Below are positions 1 through 6,501 of a stretch of DNA of 9,102 nt, piece by piece. This DNA is from Planctomycetota bacterium (GTDB lineage: Bacteria; Planctomycetota; PLA2), in the NCBI GenBank assembly GCA_023150495.1, contig JAKLKT010000089.1:1-9102 (forward strand), given 5' to 3'. Positions within the stretch are counted from its first letter, which is position 1. Every line of letters begins with the position of its first letter. A model generated the notes under the pieces. The model made no database searches and was not told the DNA's origin. It was given only the letters and a program-made list of their open reading frames with translations. The position numbers and the translations under genes are program-made.

Positions 1-1318
1 GGTGAGCCTCCGCGGCGGCGTCGCCCGACGCGTGCCTCTCGGCCAGCGCGGTCGCGCGATCGAGGTCGCCGAGCGCGAGGGCCACGCGGGCGTTGAGCAG
101 GTCCTGCTCGGCCCCGGGCATCCCGGCGCGGCCCCTGTCGAGCAGGCGCCGCGCCTCCTCGAACCGCCCCTCGCCGACCAGCGTCGCGATGTGGCTCCGC
201 TGTGCCGACGCATCGTCGCTCGCGAGCCCGTACCAGTCGATCGCGAACGGGGCGAGCGAGAACGTGCGGCTGGCGAGGACGTCGCCGACGTGCTCGAGGA
301 CGTCCGCTTCCCTCGGGAACGTGTCCAGGTGGTCGATCGCGAGGCGGAGCACCGTCTCGTAGTCGTTGAGCTCGCCCGCCGCGCGGAGCATGGCGAGGAG
401 GATCTGCCGCCTCTGGTCCTGGGCGCCGGCCTGGACGAGATCGCGCGCCTCGCCGAGGATCGCGAGCGACCACCGCAGCAGGTCGTCGCGGTGGTCCTTC
501 GACACCGCCTTGAGGCCCTCCTGGAGGAGGTCCCGCCCGGCCGTGAGCCGGGGGTCCACGGCCTGCCCCGCCTGCACCTGGAGATAGCGCGCGAGGCCCC
601 TGAAGTAGCCCACCTGCCGACCGTCGATCGCGATCTGGAAGGAGTTGATCTCGTCCGGGAACCTCTGCCGGAAGGTCATCTTCTGGCGGCTCGTCGCGTG
701 GACCTCTCGCACGCCCTCGTCCTGCGCAGCCCGCTCCGGGTCCTCGAGGCGCGCGAGCGCCCGGAGGAACGACGGCCCCTGCATCACGGCCTTGCCGTAG
801 GGCCACGGCCGCGGGGGCTCCTTGAGGGCGCCGGCCGTCGTCACGATGGCCGTCACTCGGCCCTTCTGCTCGCCGCCCTGGCTCTTCCACGCATCGACGC
901 GATCGTCGGCAGCGCCGCCTTCCGTGCCGCCTGCGGCCGCGGAGGCCGCGGGAAGCTGGATCTGGGCCGGGTCCTTTCGGGGCGCCGCGGCGTCGCGGCG
1001 CAGCATGTCGAGCCGGTCCACGCTCACGCTGCGCGAGGTCGGCGGCCAGATGTTCGGCAGATCGAACGCCTTCGGCGCCTCGAGCGATTCCACCGGGCGG
1101 GGGTGGGGCCGCTCGTTGGTGACGAGCGTGAAGGGCTCCTCGCCGGCCGCCTTGCCGCCGAGGCCGACGGGGGCGTAGTCCGCGCTCTTGATCGCGCGGC
1201 GCACGATCGCGCCCTTGCCCGGGGCCGCCTCGCGCGTCGGCGGCTGCGTGCCGCGGAGGAAGAACCAGAGGCCTAGGACCCCGAGGACGGAGACGAAGAG
1301 GAGCCTCTCGCGGTTCAC
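1..1318 (-). CDS. Membrane-anchored TPR-like protein, 3' end outside window
   Basis: 439 codons are visible, open through position 1. The GTG start shares bases with the previous TGA (GTGA), and GGAGGAG lies eight bases upstream, a strong and well-placed ribosome site. Residues 6-23 (LLFVSVLGVLGLWFFLRG) form one N-terminal membrane segment or uncleaved signal anchor. Next come a low-complexity Pro/Ala/Gly linker (about 24-150) and an unidentified domain (about 151-260) with an aromatic stretch at 228-246. The remainder is helical from about 260, with TPR-like pairs between 304 and 437, for example GEGRFEEARRLLDRG and ALALGDLDRATALAERHA. In pilus operons this slot, after pilO, is usually pilP, which is a short lipoprotein; in type II secretion gspN follows gspM. 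Neither fits. A role as a periplasmic scaffold for the same machine is inferred from coupling and anchoring only. Confidence 0.85.
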   Translation of the reverse strand, partial: MNRERLLFVSVLGVLGLWFFLRGTQPPTREAAPGKGAIVRRAIKSADYAPVGLGGKAAGEEPFTLVTNERPHPRPVESLEAPKAFDLPNIWPPTSRSVSVDRLDMLRRDAAAPRKDPAQIQLPAASAAAGGTEGGAADDRVDAWKSQGGEQKGRVTAIVTTAGALKEPPRPWPYGKAVMQGPSFLRALARLEDPERAAQDEGVREVHATSRQKMTFRQRFPDEINSFQIAIDGRQVGYFRGLARYLQVQAGQAVDPRLTAGRDLLQEGLKAVSKDHRDDLLRWSLAILGEARDLVQAGAQDQRRQILLAMLRAAGELNDYETVLRLAIDHLDTFPREADVLEHVGDVLASRTFSLAPFAIDWYGLASDDASAQRSHIATLVGEGRFEEARRLLDRGRAGMPGAEQDLLNARVALALGDLDRATALAERHASGDAAAEAH

Positions 1319-2196
1319 GGCTTCTTCTCCTCCGCGAAGGGGACGTCCGGGTTCGCCGCCACGGCGTGGAGCGCGAGCTCCACGGACAGGTGGTCCGCCG
1401 GCCGCTTGACCCTGCCGAGGCGGAGCGCAGCGACGGGAACGCGCGGCGCGTCCTCCTCGAGGCGGTCCAGGACGGCACGCGCGGCATCCTGGTTGGCCGT
1501 GAACACGACGGTCACCTCGTACTGCTGCAGGAACGAGGGGTTCGCGCCGGGGATCACGGGCTCGCGGCCGCGCGAGGTCGTGATCCGCACGTCGTCGAAG
1601 CTGTCCACGCGGGCGTCGATCGCGGCGCGCGCCACGCGGGCGACGAGCTCGAGCTGGAGGAGGTACATCGTCAGCTCGTCCTCCGCCATGTCCGTCACGG
1701 CGCCGAAGCCGATCCCCTCCCGGTCCTTCTCGACCTTGATCCCCTTCACCTTCGCCTCGTCGACGAGCGCCTGGCTGACCATCAGGCGCAGCCTCCCGAA
1801 CCCGCCGTTGATGTCCTGCTGGATCCCGCCGCGGAAGTCCTCCACCGCGCGCTGGATCGCATCCTCGCCCTGCTGCGCGTACTCGCGCGTGTATCCGACG
1901 ATCCGGCGGAGGAGCTTCTGCTCGAGCCGGTCGTCGGAGAGGTCCCAGCCGATCTGGCCGGTCAGGAGGTGCGCGTTCGCCTTCAGCCGCTCCGCGTCCG
2001 CCTCCAGCGCCTGGATCTCGCTCTCGGGCGCGACCTTGAGCGCGCGGATCTTCCCCGCGAGCCTCACGTTCGCCGCCTGCTCCTTCTCGAGCTCGTCGCC
2101 GTAGGTGATCGACCGCGCGATCAGGGCGACGAGGAAGACGCCGACGCCCGCGAGGATCCTGAGGATGAAGTCCTTGTGCTGCGCCCAGAAGTCCAC
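1315..2196 (-). CDS. PilO/GspM-like inner-membrane protein
   Basis: 293 residues with a GTG start. GGGGGAG lies six bases upstream, and the preceding gene stops two bases before. Earlier codons in this frame only run antiparallel or out of phase through the upstream genes, so they are not part of the protein. A short cytoplasmic N-terminus (VDFWAQHKD) is followed by one membrane segment (about 10-27, FILRILAGVGVFLVALIA) and a coiled coil (about 32-75). A helical middle follows, then two beta-alpha-beta-like stretches (about 185-213 and 227-285; strands such as YEVTVVFTA and LSVELALHAVA). This topology and its place directly after a PilM/PilN-type gene match PilO or GspM. Those proteins pair with PilN or GspL outside the cytoplasm through ferredoxin-like folds. 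Sequence identity to known PilO is not obvious by eye, so the call rests on architecture and position. It overlaps the next gene by four bases (GTGA). Confidence 0.82.
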   Translation of the reverse strand: MDFWAQHKDFILRILAGVGVFLVALIARSITYGDELEKEQAANVRLAGKIRALKVAPESEIQALEADAERLKANAHLLTGQIGWDLSDDRLEQKLLRRIVGYTREYAQQGEDAIQRAVEDFRGGIQQDINGGFGRLRLMVSQALVDEAKVKGIKVEKDREGIGFGAVTDMAEDELTMYLLQLELVARVARAAIDARVDSFDDVRITTSRGREPVIPGANPSFLQQYEVTVVFTANQDAARAVLDRLEEDAPRVPVAALRLGRVKRPADHLSVELALHAVAANPDVPFAEEKKP

Positions 2197-2198
2197 GC

Positions 2199-3920
2199 TC
2201 AGCTCCCCCCGGCGGGCTTCGCCGCCTGGATCTCGAACGTCAGCGAGAACCGCCTGTCCCTGTCGGGGCTCGTCGACTTGAGCTCGATCTTCCACCCCTC
2301 GGCGGTCACCCCGGCGAGGTTCCGCTTGAGCTCCCCCACGTAGTCCGCGAAGACCTGCCCCACGTTCGGCGTGTCCTCGACCAGCTGGCCCTGCACCGTG
2401 ATCACCGGCCAGACCTTCTGGGCATGGATGTTCCTCTTCGCCTCCTCCGAGGCGCCGATCTGCGCCTGCGGGTCGCCCGGGTTGCCGTCGAGGTCGAAGC
2501 TCCGCTTCTCGGGCTCCATGTCGAGCTTCTCGAGGTAGACGTACTTCGAGACGTGGCTCCTCCGGAGCGTCCCGAGCACGGCGCGGGTGAACGCGCCCGG
2601 AAGGCGGCGGACGCGGAGCGCGATCTCCTTCTGGCGGCGGTCGAGCTCCTCCGCCTCCGTCCTCACCTTCCACTCGCCGATCTTCTTGTACTTCGCCTCG
2701 ATCCCCTCGAGCCCCTTGTTGGCCGCCCGGACCTCCTCGATCGCGTCGCCCCTCGTCTTGAAGAGGAGCACGACGAGGGCGAGCGCCGCCGCCGCGGCGC
2801 CGAGCGCCCAGATGGTCCGGCCGAGGAACTGGCGCTTCCTCTTCTCCGACTCGGTGAGGACCTCGAGCTTGTAGGCGGTCGGCTCGAGCATCGACTGCGC
2901 GAGGCCGACCGCCGCGGCGAAGTCGGCCGCGTTCTCGCCGATCTCCTCCTGGTCCGCCGCGGGGAGCGCCGACAGGTCGAGCTCCCGCGCCGGGTCGAAG
3001 AGCTCGACGGGGACGCTCATGTTGGCCTGGAAGTAGTCGACGATCCCCTTCATGCGGGCCGTGCCGCCGGTGAGGACCAGCCGGTCCACGTTCAGGTCCG
3101 CGATCTTCGTCTGCGCGCGGCAGATCATCACGGAGGACTGGATCATCGACACGAGCTGGCCCGCCGGCCCCTGCATCGTGTTGGCGAGCTTCTCGGCGGT
3201 CGCGTCGGGGTATCGAGCCTTCGATCGCGGGGTGAGATCGCCCTTCGTGACCTTGTTCTTCTCCGCCTTCGCCTCGGCGAGGCCGAAGGCGTTCATGATC
3301 GCCTCGGTGAAGGCGTGGCCGCCGCCCGACATGTTGCGCGCGAACAGGAGCTCCCCGTCGCGCTGGATCGCCATGTCGATGTTCTCGCGCCCGAGGCTCA
3401 CGAGGAAGGTGGTCTCGCCCTCCTTCCAGCCGCCCCTGGCGAGGAACGCGTTGAAGATCGCGACCGAGTTCGGGCACCCGCCCGCGACCTTGAACCCCGC
3501 GCCGCGCGCGGCCGCAAGCCGCGGCTGGAGCCACGTGTTGCGCGCGAGCGCGACGAGCACCGTCTCCTCGTCCGACTCGACCGGGAGCTTCAGCCTGCGG
3601 TAGTCGGCCGCCACCTGGCCGCCGCTCTGGCCGCTCACCTCGTTGATCTCGAACTGCATCAGCAGCTTCAGGCGCCAGTCGGGCACCGGGGGCACGTGCG
3701 TGTAGCGGATGATCAGGTCCCGGCCGGTGATGCCGAGGAGCCCCTTCCCGCCGCGGATCCCGCCCCGCTGGATCGCCCCCTGCACGCGCGCCGGGTCGGT
3801 GTCGCCCGCGAGCGTCGCCCGGAATAGCCTCAGCGCCTTCGTGGTCGCGCCCTTGCGCTCGAGCACCGCGACCTTGACCGCGTGGCTCCCGATGTCGATC
3901 CCGACCGCCTGGCTCGCCAT
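2199..3920 (-). CDS. PilM-PilN-type fusion (GspL-like) assembly platform protein
   Basis: 573 residues. ATG start with AAGGGG six bases upstream, inside the end of the previous gene. Residues 1-345 are a full PilM-type actin-like ATPase: phosphate-1 loop GIDIGSHAVKVA (7-18), phosphate-2-like FLVSLGRENIDMAI (172-185) and adenosine loop LVLTGGTARMKGI (281-293). A PilN-like part follows in the same chain: a charged juxtamembrane stretch (351-366, KLEVLTESEKRKRQFL), one membrane segment (about 367-387), a coiled coil (about 390-436) and an alpha/beta domain predicted outside the cytoplasm (about 450-566) ending in a strand, FSLTFEIQA. In type IV pilus systems PilM and PilN are separate and PilM grips the N-terminal INLLP motif of PilN. 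Type II secretion GspL is one chain combining both. This protein has the GspL layout but a complete PilM domain with intact nucleotide loops. No exact INLLP is present. It ends 2 bases before the PilO-like gene. Confidence 0.9.
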   Translation of the reverse strand: MASQAVGIDIGSHAVKVAVLERKGATTKALRLFRATLAGDTDPARVQGAIQRGGIRGGKGLLGITGRDLIIRYTHVPPVPDWRLKLLMQFEINEVSGQSGGQVAADYRRLKLPVESDEETVLVALARNTWLQPRLAAARGAGFKVAGGCPNSVAIFNAFLARGGWKEGETTFLVSLGRENIDMAIQRDGELLFARNMSGGGHAFTEAIMNAFGLAEAKAEKNKVTKGDLTPRSKARYPDATAEKLANTMQGPAGQLVSMIQSSVMICRAQTKIADLNVDRLVLTGGTARMKGIVDYFQANMSVPVELFDPARELDLSALPAADQEEIGENAADFAAAVGLAQSMLEPTAYKLEVLTESEKRKRQFLGRTIWALGAAAAALALVVLLFKTRGDAIEEVRAANKGLEGIEAKYKKIGEWKVRTEAEELDRRQKEIALRVRRLPGAFTRAVLGTLRRSHVSKYVYLEKLDMEPEKRSFDLDGNPGDPQAQIGASEEAKRNIHAQKVWPVITVQGQLVEDTPNVGQVFADYVGELKRNLAGVTAEGWKIELKSTSPDRDRRFSLTFEIQAAKPAGGS

Positions 3921-3923
3921 CCG

Positions 3924-6269
3924 CTACCCCTTGAAGAGCTTGTCCAGCACCCGGAGGATCTGCGGGTGCTCCTTCTCGATCGCCTGCAGCGCGTCCGCCG
4001 CCTGCGAGGCGACCGCCGAGCTCGGCGCGAACTTCGTGATGTAGTAGAGCTGCAGCGCCGCGGAGAAGACGCGCCCGTCCGGAAGATCGACGACCGTGGC
4101 CTGCACGAACGTGTGCTCGGTGGCCTTGGTCTCGCGTTCCATCCGCGCGGCGAGGTCGAGGCGGTCGATCTCCTCCCTCGCCTCCTTCACGTAGAGGCCC
4201 CGGGGGCCCTCGCCCGGCGTGATCTGGAAGTCCGACTGCAGCTTCGCGAGCTCCGTCGAGGCCGCGACGAGATCCTCCCGGTTCCGGAAGTCGGCGTAGT
4301 CCTTGCGCAGCCGGTCGATCTTCCTGCGGCGAGCGTCGTAGTCGGCGTCCACCGCGTCCATCAGGTCGCGCAGCTGGTCGCGGGTGGCCTTGTTCGCGAA
4401 CGGGTACTCCCCGAGCGCCTCGAGGGCCTGCGAGTAGAACTCCCCGAACCGCCCGGCGCTGTGCAGGCTCAACGCGTTGGTCATCGCGTTCGTGGCATCC
4501 ACGGTCTCGCCCCGCAGGTCCACCTTGAGCCGGAGCGCGAACTGGCCGTCCGTCGCGGGACCGAGGAGGGCCACGGAACGCGTCCTCCCGCTCACGCGGG
4601 CCTCGGCGTCGAGCGGCCCCCCGTCCGACGCGGGGAGCACCGCGAAGCTGCGCCCCGTCGGTCCGAGGAGCAGCTTGCGCACACCCTCGAGCCGCACGCC
4701 CTCGTCCGGGAAGGAGGGCTGGAACTTCCCCGCCGACGTGAAGCCGCGGAATCCGCCGCGGGAGAGGTACCAGCCCATCTCGTCGAGCACGATGCCGGCC
4801 TTCGCGGCGCCGCCCGCGCCCTCGATCGTGACGAGGCTGTGCTCCTTGTCCGCCTCCGCCGCCTTCACCCGGAGACCCGGCGCGTCGATCGGGTTCCCGT
4901 CCGCGTCCAGCGCGAAGGGGCGGCCGTTGACGAGGATCGCGGCGGCGTCGTGGAAGAGGTCGGCCGCCCGCCCGTCGGTCACGGCGAGCCGGAACGCGTT
5001 GACGGTCACCTCCTCGACGCGCGCGTTGCCCTCGCGGACGATCGACAGGTCGTCGAGAAAGACCGTGCCGCCGCCCTCGATCGCGACGCCCAGGAGCGCG
5101 CTCGTCGCCCAGGGGGGCGCCGAAGCGAGGATGTCGACCTCCCGCATCGTCGCCGACTCGACCGTCGGCCCGGTCGTCCACCGCTCGAGGCCCCCGCCGC
5201 CCATCCAGCGGACCCCGAGCCGCGCCTTCGACCCGCGCGACGCGAGGAACCCCTTCACGCGGTAGGCGGCGTGGTCCTCGCGAAGCCGGGACTCGTAGAA
5301 CGCGGCGGCTGCGGGCACGTTGGCCCGGATCTCCAGCGACCTCTGGCCGGACGCCTTCACCTGCGTGGAGGTGGCGAGCGTCACGGCCGTGTCCGGCTCG
5401 CCGATCCACGACAGCGCCGCGCCCTCGGACTCGAACGACCACGGGGCGTGCAGGTTCCCCTGGGGACCCGCGGGGCCGCCCCTGTCGACCGGCGGCTTCG
5501 CGAACGCGACGAAGTACGCGCCCGCGCCCACGATCGCCACGAAGAGAAGCCCGTACACGATCGTCGCCGGGTTGCGCTTCCGCACCGCGGCGAGATCGAT
5601 GTCCCGCATCATGCCCCACTCGTCCTCCTCCGCGGCCCCGGCGAGATCGAGGTCGATCTCGGCCATCGCGGGATCCTGGAAGACGAAGCGCGTGTTGCCG
5701 ATGCGGATGCGCGCGCCGTGGGAGAGCTGCGCCTCCGTCACCATCTCGCTGTTCACGAGGGTGCCGTTGGTCGAGCCGAGGTCGCGGATCGCGTACCCGT
5801 TGAGTCCGCGGACGATCTCGCAGTGGTAGGAGGAGCTGACGGGGTCGTCGATGACGACGGTGTTGGTCGGCTTCCTCCCGATCGTCGTCCGCTGCGCCGC
5901 GAGCTCGATCCTCTCCCCCTTCCGGTCGCCCTTGGCGTACACGAGGTAGCCTACGGCGGGCTCCCCCGCCTGGCCGGCCGACGACGGGTCGTCGAAGGCG
6001 ATCTCCACCGCGCCGATGCGGATCACATCGCCGTGGCGGAGCTTCTGCTTCTTCACGAGGGTCGAGTTGACGAGCGTCCCGTTCGTCGAGCCGAGGTCGC
6101 TCACCTCGTAGCCCGACTGCAGGCGGATCACCGTGCAGTGGCGCCGCGAGGCCTGCGTGTCATCGATCGTGATGTCGCAGTCCGGGGAACGGCCCACGGT
6201 CAAGGAGCCGGTCTTGTCGAGATCGAACTCCTTGCCGACCCCGTTGACGCGAAGGATCAGCTTGGCCAT
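3924..6269 (-). CDS. Tandem-FHA single-pass membrane protein with jelly-roll-like and coiled-coil domains
   Basis: 781 residues, ATG start, stop TAG. Two FHA domains form the N-terminal half: FHA1 (about 1-93; GRSPDCD, SRRH, STNG) and FHA2 (about 105-198; GRKPTN, SSYH, STNG). Both carry the identical string DLGSTNGTLVNS (58-69 and 163-174). An acidic linker (203-226) and basic residues precede one membrane segment (about 237-257, IVYGLLFVAIVGAGAYFVAFA). A Gly/Pro linker leads to a region resembling a galactose-binding or CBM4-like jelly roll (about 275-412), with GQRSLEIRA and a closing VFLDDLSIV. A beta-rich stretch of unknown type follows (about 413-590). The C-terminus is helical, with a likely coiled coil (about 600-712) containing DYDARRRKIDRLRKDYADF. 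FHA domains bind phosphothreonine, so the N-terminus should lie in the cytoplasm and the jelly roll outside it. It is the first gene of the operon and ends 3 bases before the PilM-like gene. It may be a phospho-dependent scaffold for the assembly platform. I recognise no named family for the full architecture. Confidence 0.92.
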   Translation of the reverse strand: MAKLILRVNGVGKEFDLDKTGSLTVGRSPDCDITIDDTQASRRHCTVIRLQSGYEVSDLGSTNGTLVNSTLVKKQKLRHGDVIRIGAVEIAFDDPSSAGQAGEPAVGYLVYAKGDRKGERIELAAQRTTIGRKPTNTVVIDDPVSSSYHCEIVRGLNGYAIRDLGSTNGTLVNSEMVTEAQLSHGARIRIGNTRFVFQDPAMAEIDLDLAGAAEEDEWGMMRDIDLAAVRKRNPATIVYGLLFVAIVGAGAYFVAFAKPPVDRGGPAGPQGNLHAPWSFESEGAALSWIGEPDTAVTLATSTQVKASGQRSLEIRANVPAAAAFYESRLREDHAAYRVKGFLASRGSKARLGVRWMGGGGLERWTTGPTVESATMREVDILASAPPWATSALLGVAIEGGGTVFLDDLSIVREGNARVEEVTVNAFRLAVTDGRAADLFHDAAAILVNGRPFALDADGNPIDAPGLRVKAAEADKEHSLVTIEGAGGAAKAGIVLDEMGWYLSRGGFRGFTSAGKFQPSFPDEGVRLEGVRKLLLGPTGRSFAVLPASDGGPLDAEARVSGRTRSVALLGPATDGQFALRLKVDLRGETVDATNAMTNALSLHSAGRFGEFYSQALEALGEYPFANKATRDQLRDLMDAVDADYDARRRKIDRLRKDYADFRNREDLVAASTELAKLQSDFQITPGEGPRGLYVKEAREEIDRLDLAARMERETKATEHTFVQATVVDLPDGRVFSAALQLYYITKFAPSSAVASQAADALQAIEKEHPQILRVLDKLFKG

Positions 6270-6377
6270 GTGTGGATTTTGGGCACGCTGTCGCCGGCGG
6301 CCTCCCTGTGCCTCTGCCCGGTCGCGCTAACTCCTTGCGGTGGAATGGTTTGAGTCGCGGCTCTCTTCGAGAAGCGG

Positions 6378-6407
6378 ATTATAGGCGACGGAAGGCCCTC
6401 TCCGCAA
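6378..6407 (-). promoter_or_regulatory. Sigma-70-type promoter for the FHA-pil operon
   Basis: On the minus strand a perfect TATAAT (6378-6383) is preceded after 18 bases by TTGCGG (6402-6407), which matches the first three positions of TTGACA. A TATAAT in such GC-rich DNA, placed in one of only two sizeable gaps and facing the operon, is a strong signal. Transcription would begin near 6371, leaving a leader of about 100 bases before the ATG at 6269. The leader carries an AAGGAG at 6331-6336 with no start codon at a usable distance. The real start has no Shine-Dalgarno sequence directly before it (AAAATCCACAC), so initiation may depend on leader structure. The rest of the 6270-6501 gap shows no other gene and no convincing terminator after the regulator. 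Confidence 0.6.
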
Positions 6408-6408
6408 C
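6397..6408 (-). repeat. 12-base shared upstream element, copy 2
   Basis: A second perfect copy of GTTGCGGAGAGG. It covers the whole proposed -35 hexamer TTGCGG. No start codon follows at a useful distance, so here it cannot be a ribosome binding site. A regulator bound here would overlap the -35 region. Confidence 0.5.
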
Positions 6409-6410
6409 GG

Positions 6411-6423
6411 GGAAGCTCCTTCC
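6411..6423 (-). repeat. Short inverted repeat GGAAG-GAG-CTTCC
   Basis: A perfect 5-base inverted repeat with a 3-base spacer lies 3 bases upstream of the shared 12-base element (6397-6408) and just upstream of the -35 box. The position fits an operator half-site pair for a dimeric HTH regulator, but its short length means chance is a real alternative. Confidence 0.3.
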
Positions 6424-6439
6424 GGCAGCGGCGGTACCA
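6424..6439 (-). promoter_or_regulatory. Weak sigma-54-like -24/-12 match (low confidence)
   Basis: On the minus strand TGGTACCGCCGCTGCC has GG and GC separated by ten bases. It agrees with the TGGCAC...TTGC consensus at TGG, AC and TGC. It sits in the gap between the regulator and the FHA operon, correctly oriented for the operon. Chance matches are frequent at this GC content, and the neighbouring regulator lacks the GAFTGA loop needed to contact sigma-54, so I give this little weight. Confidence 0.2.
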
Positions 6440-6501
6440 CCCGGCTTCCCGGCTGCCCGTCGGGCCTTTCGAAGCGCATGGGGTCCGGGGCCCTGGGTCG
6501 C

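Noticed and set aside
2197..5619. N-terminal 1100 or so residues of the minus-strand frame that ends with the PilO-like protein
   Set aside because: This stretch is an out-of-frame reading of the FHA and PilM genes, an Arg/Gly/Pro-rich GC-driven frame. The real protein begins at the GTG at 2194-2196, which has its own ribosome site.
6245..6289. Nine-codon leader peptide starting at a GTG (VPKIHTWPS) overlapping the start of the FHA gene
   Set aside because: Its GTG lacks a well-spaced ribosome site, and such short frames are expected by chance.
3882..6353. Long plus-strand open frame of 823 codons, and similar ones at 2-1276, 2424-3827 and 6478-8610
   Set aside because: They lie antisense to genes with clear FHA, PilM and AAA+ motifs. 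They are rich in Arg, Leu, Glu and His in the manner of reverse-complement GC-rich codons, and show no recognisable domain.
6424..6439. Sigma-54 promoter as the main driver of the FHA operon
   Set aside because: The match is partial, chance GG-N10-GC pairs are common at this GC content, and the adjacent regulator lacks GAFTGA. It is kept only as a low-confidence feature.
6480..6501. Possible terminator after the regulator gene (GGGCCCC-rich bases)
   Set aside because: The sequence is GC-rich and contains GGGCCC, but I find no stem of useful length with a loop and no T-tract.
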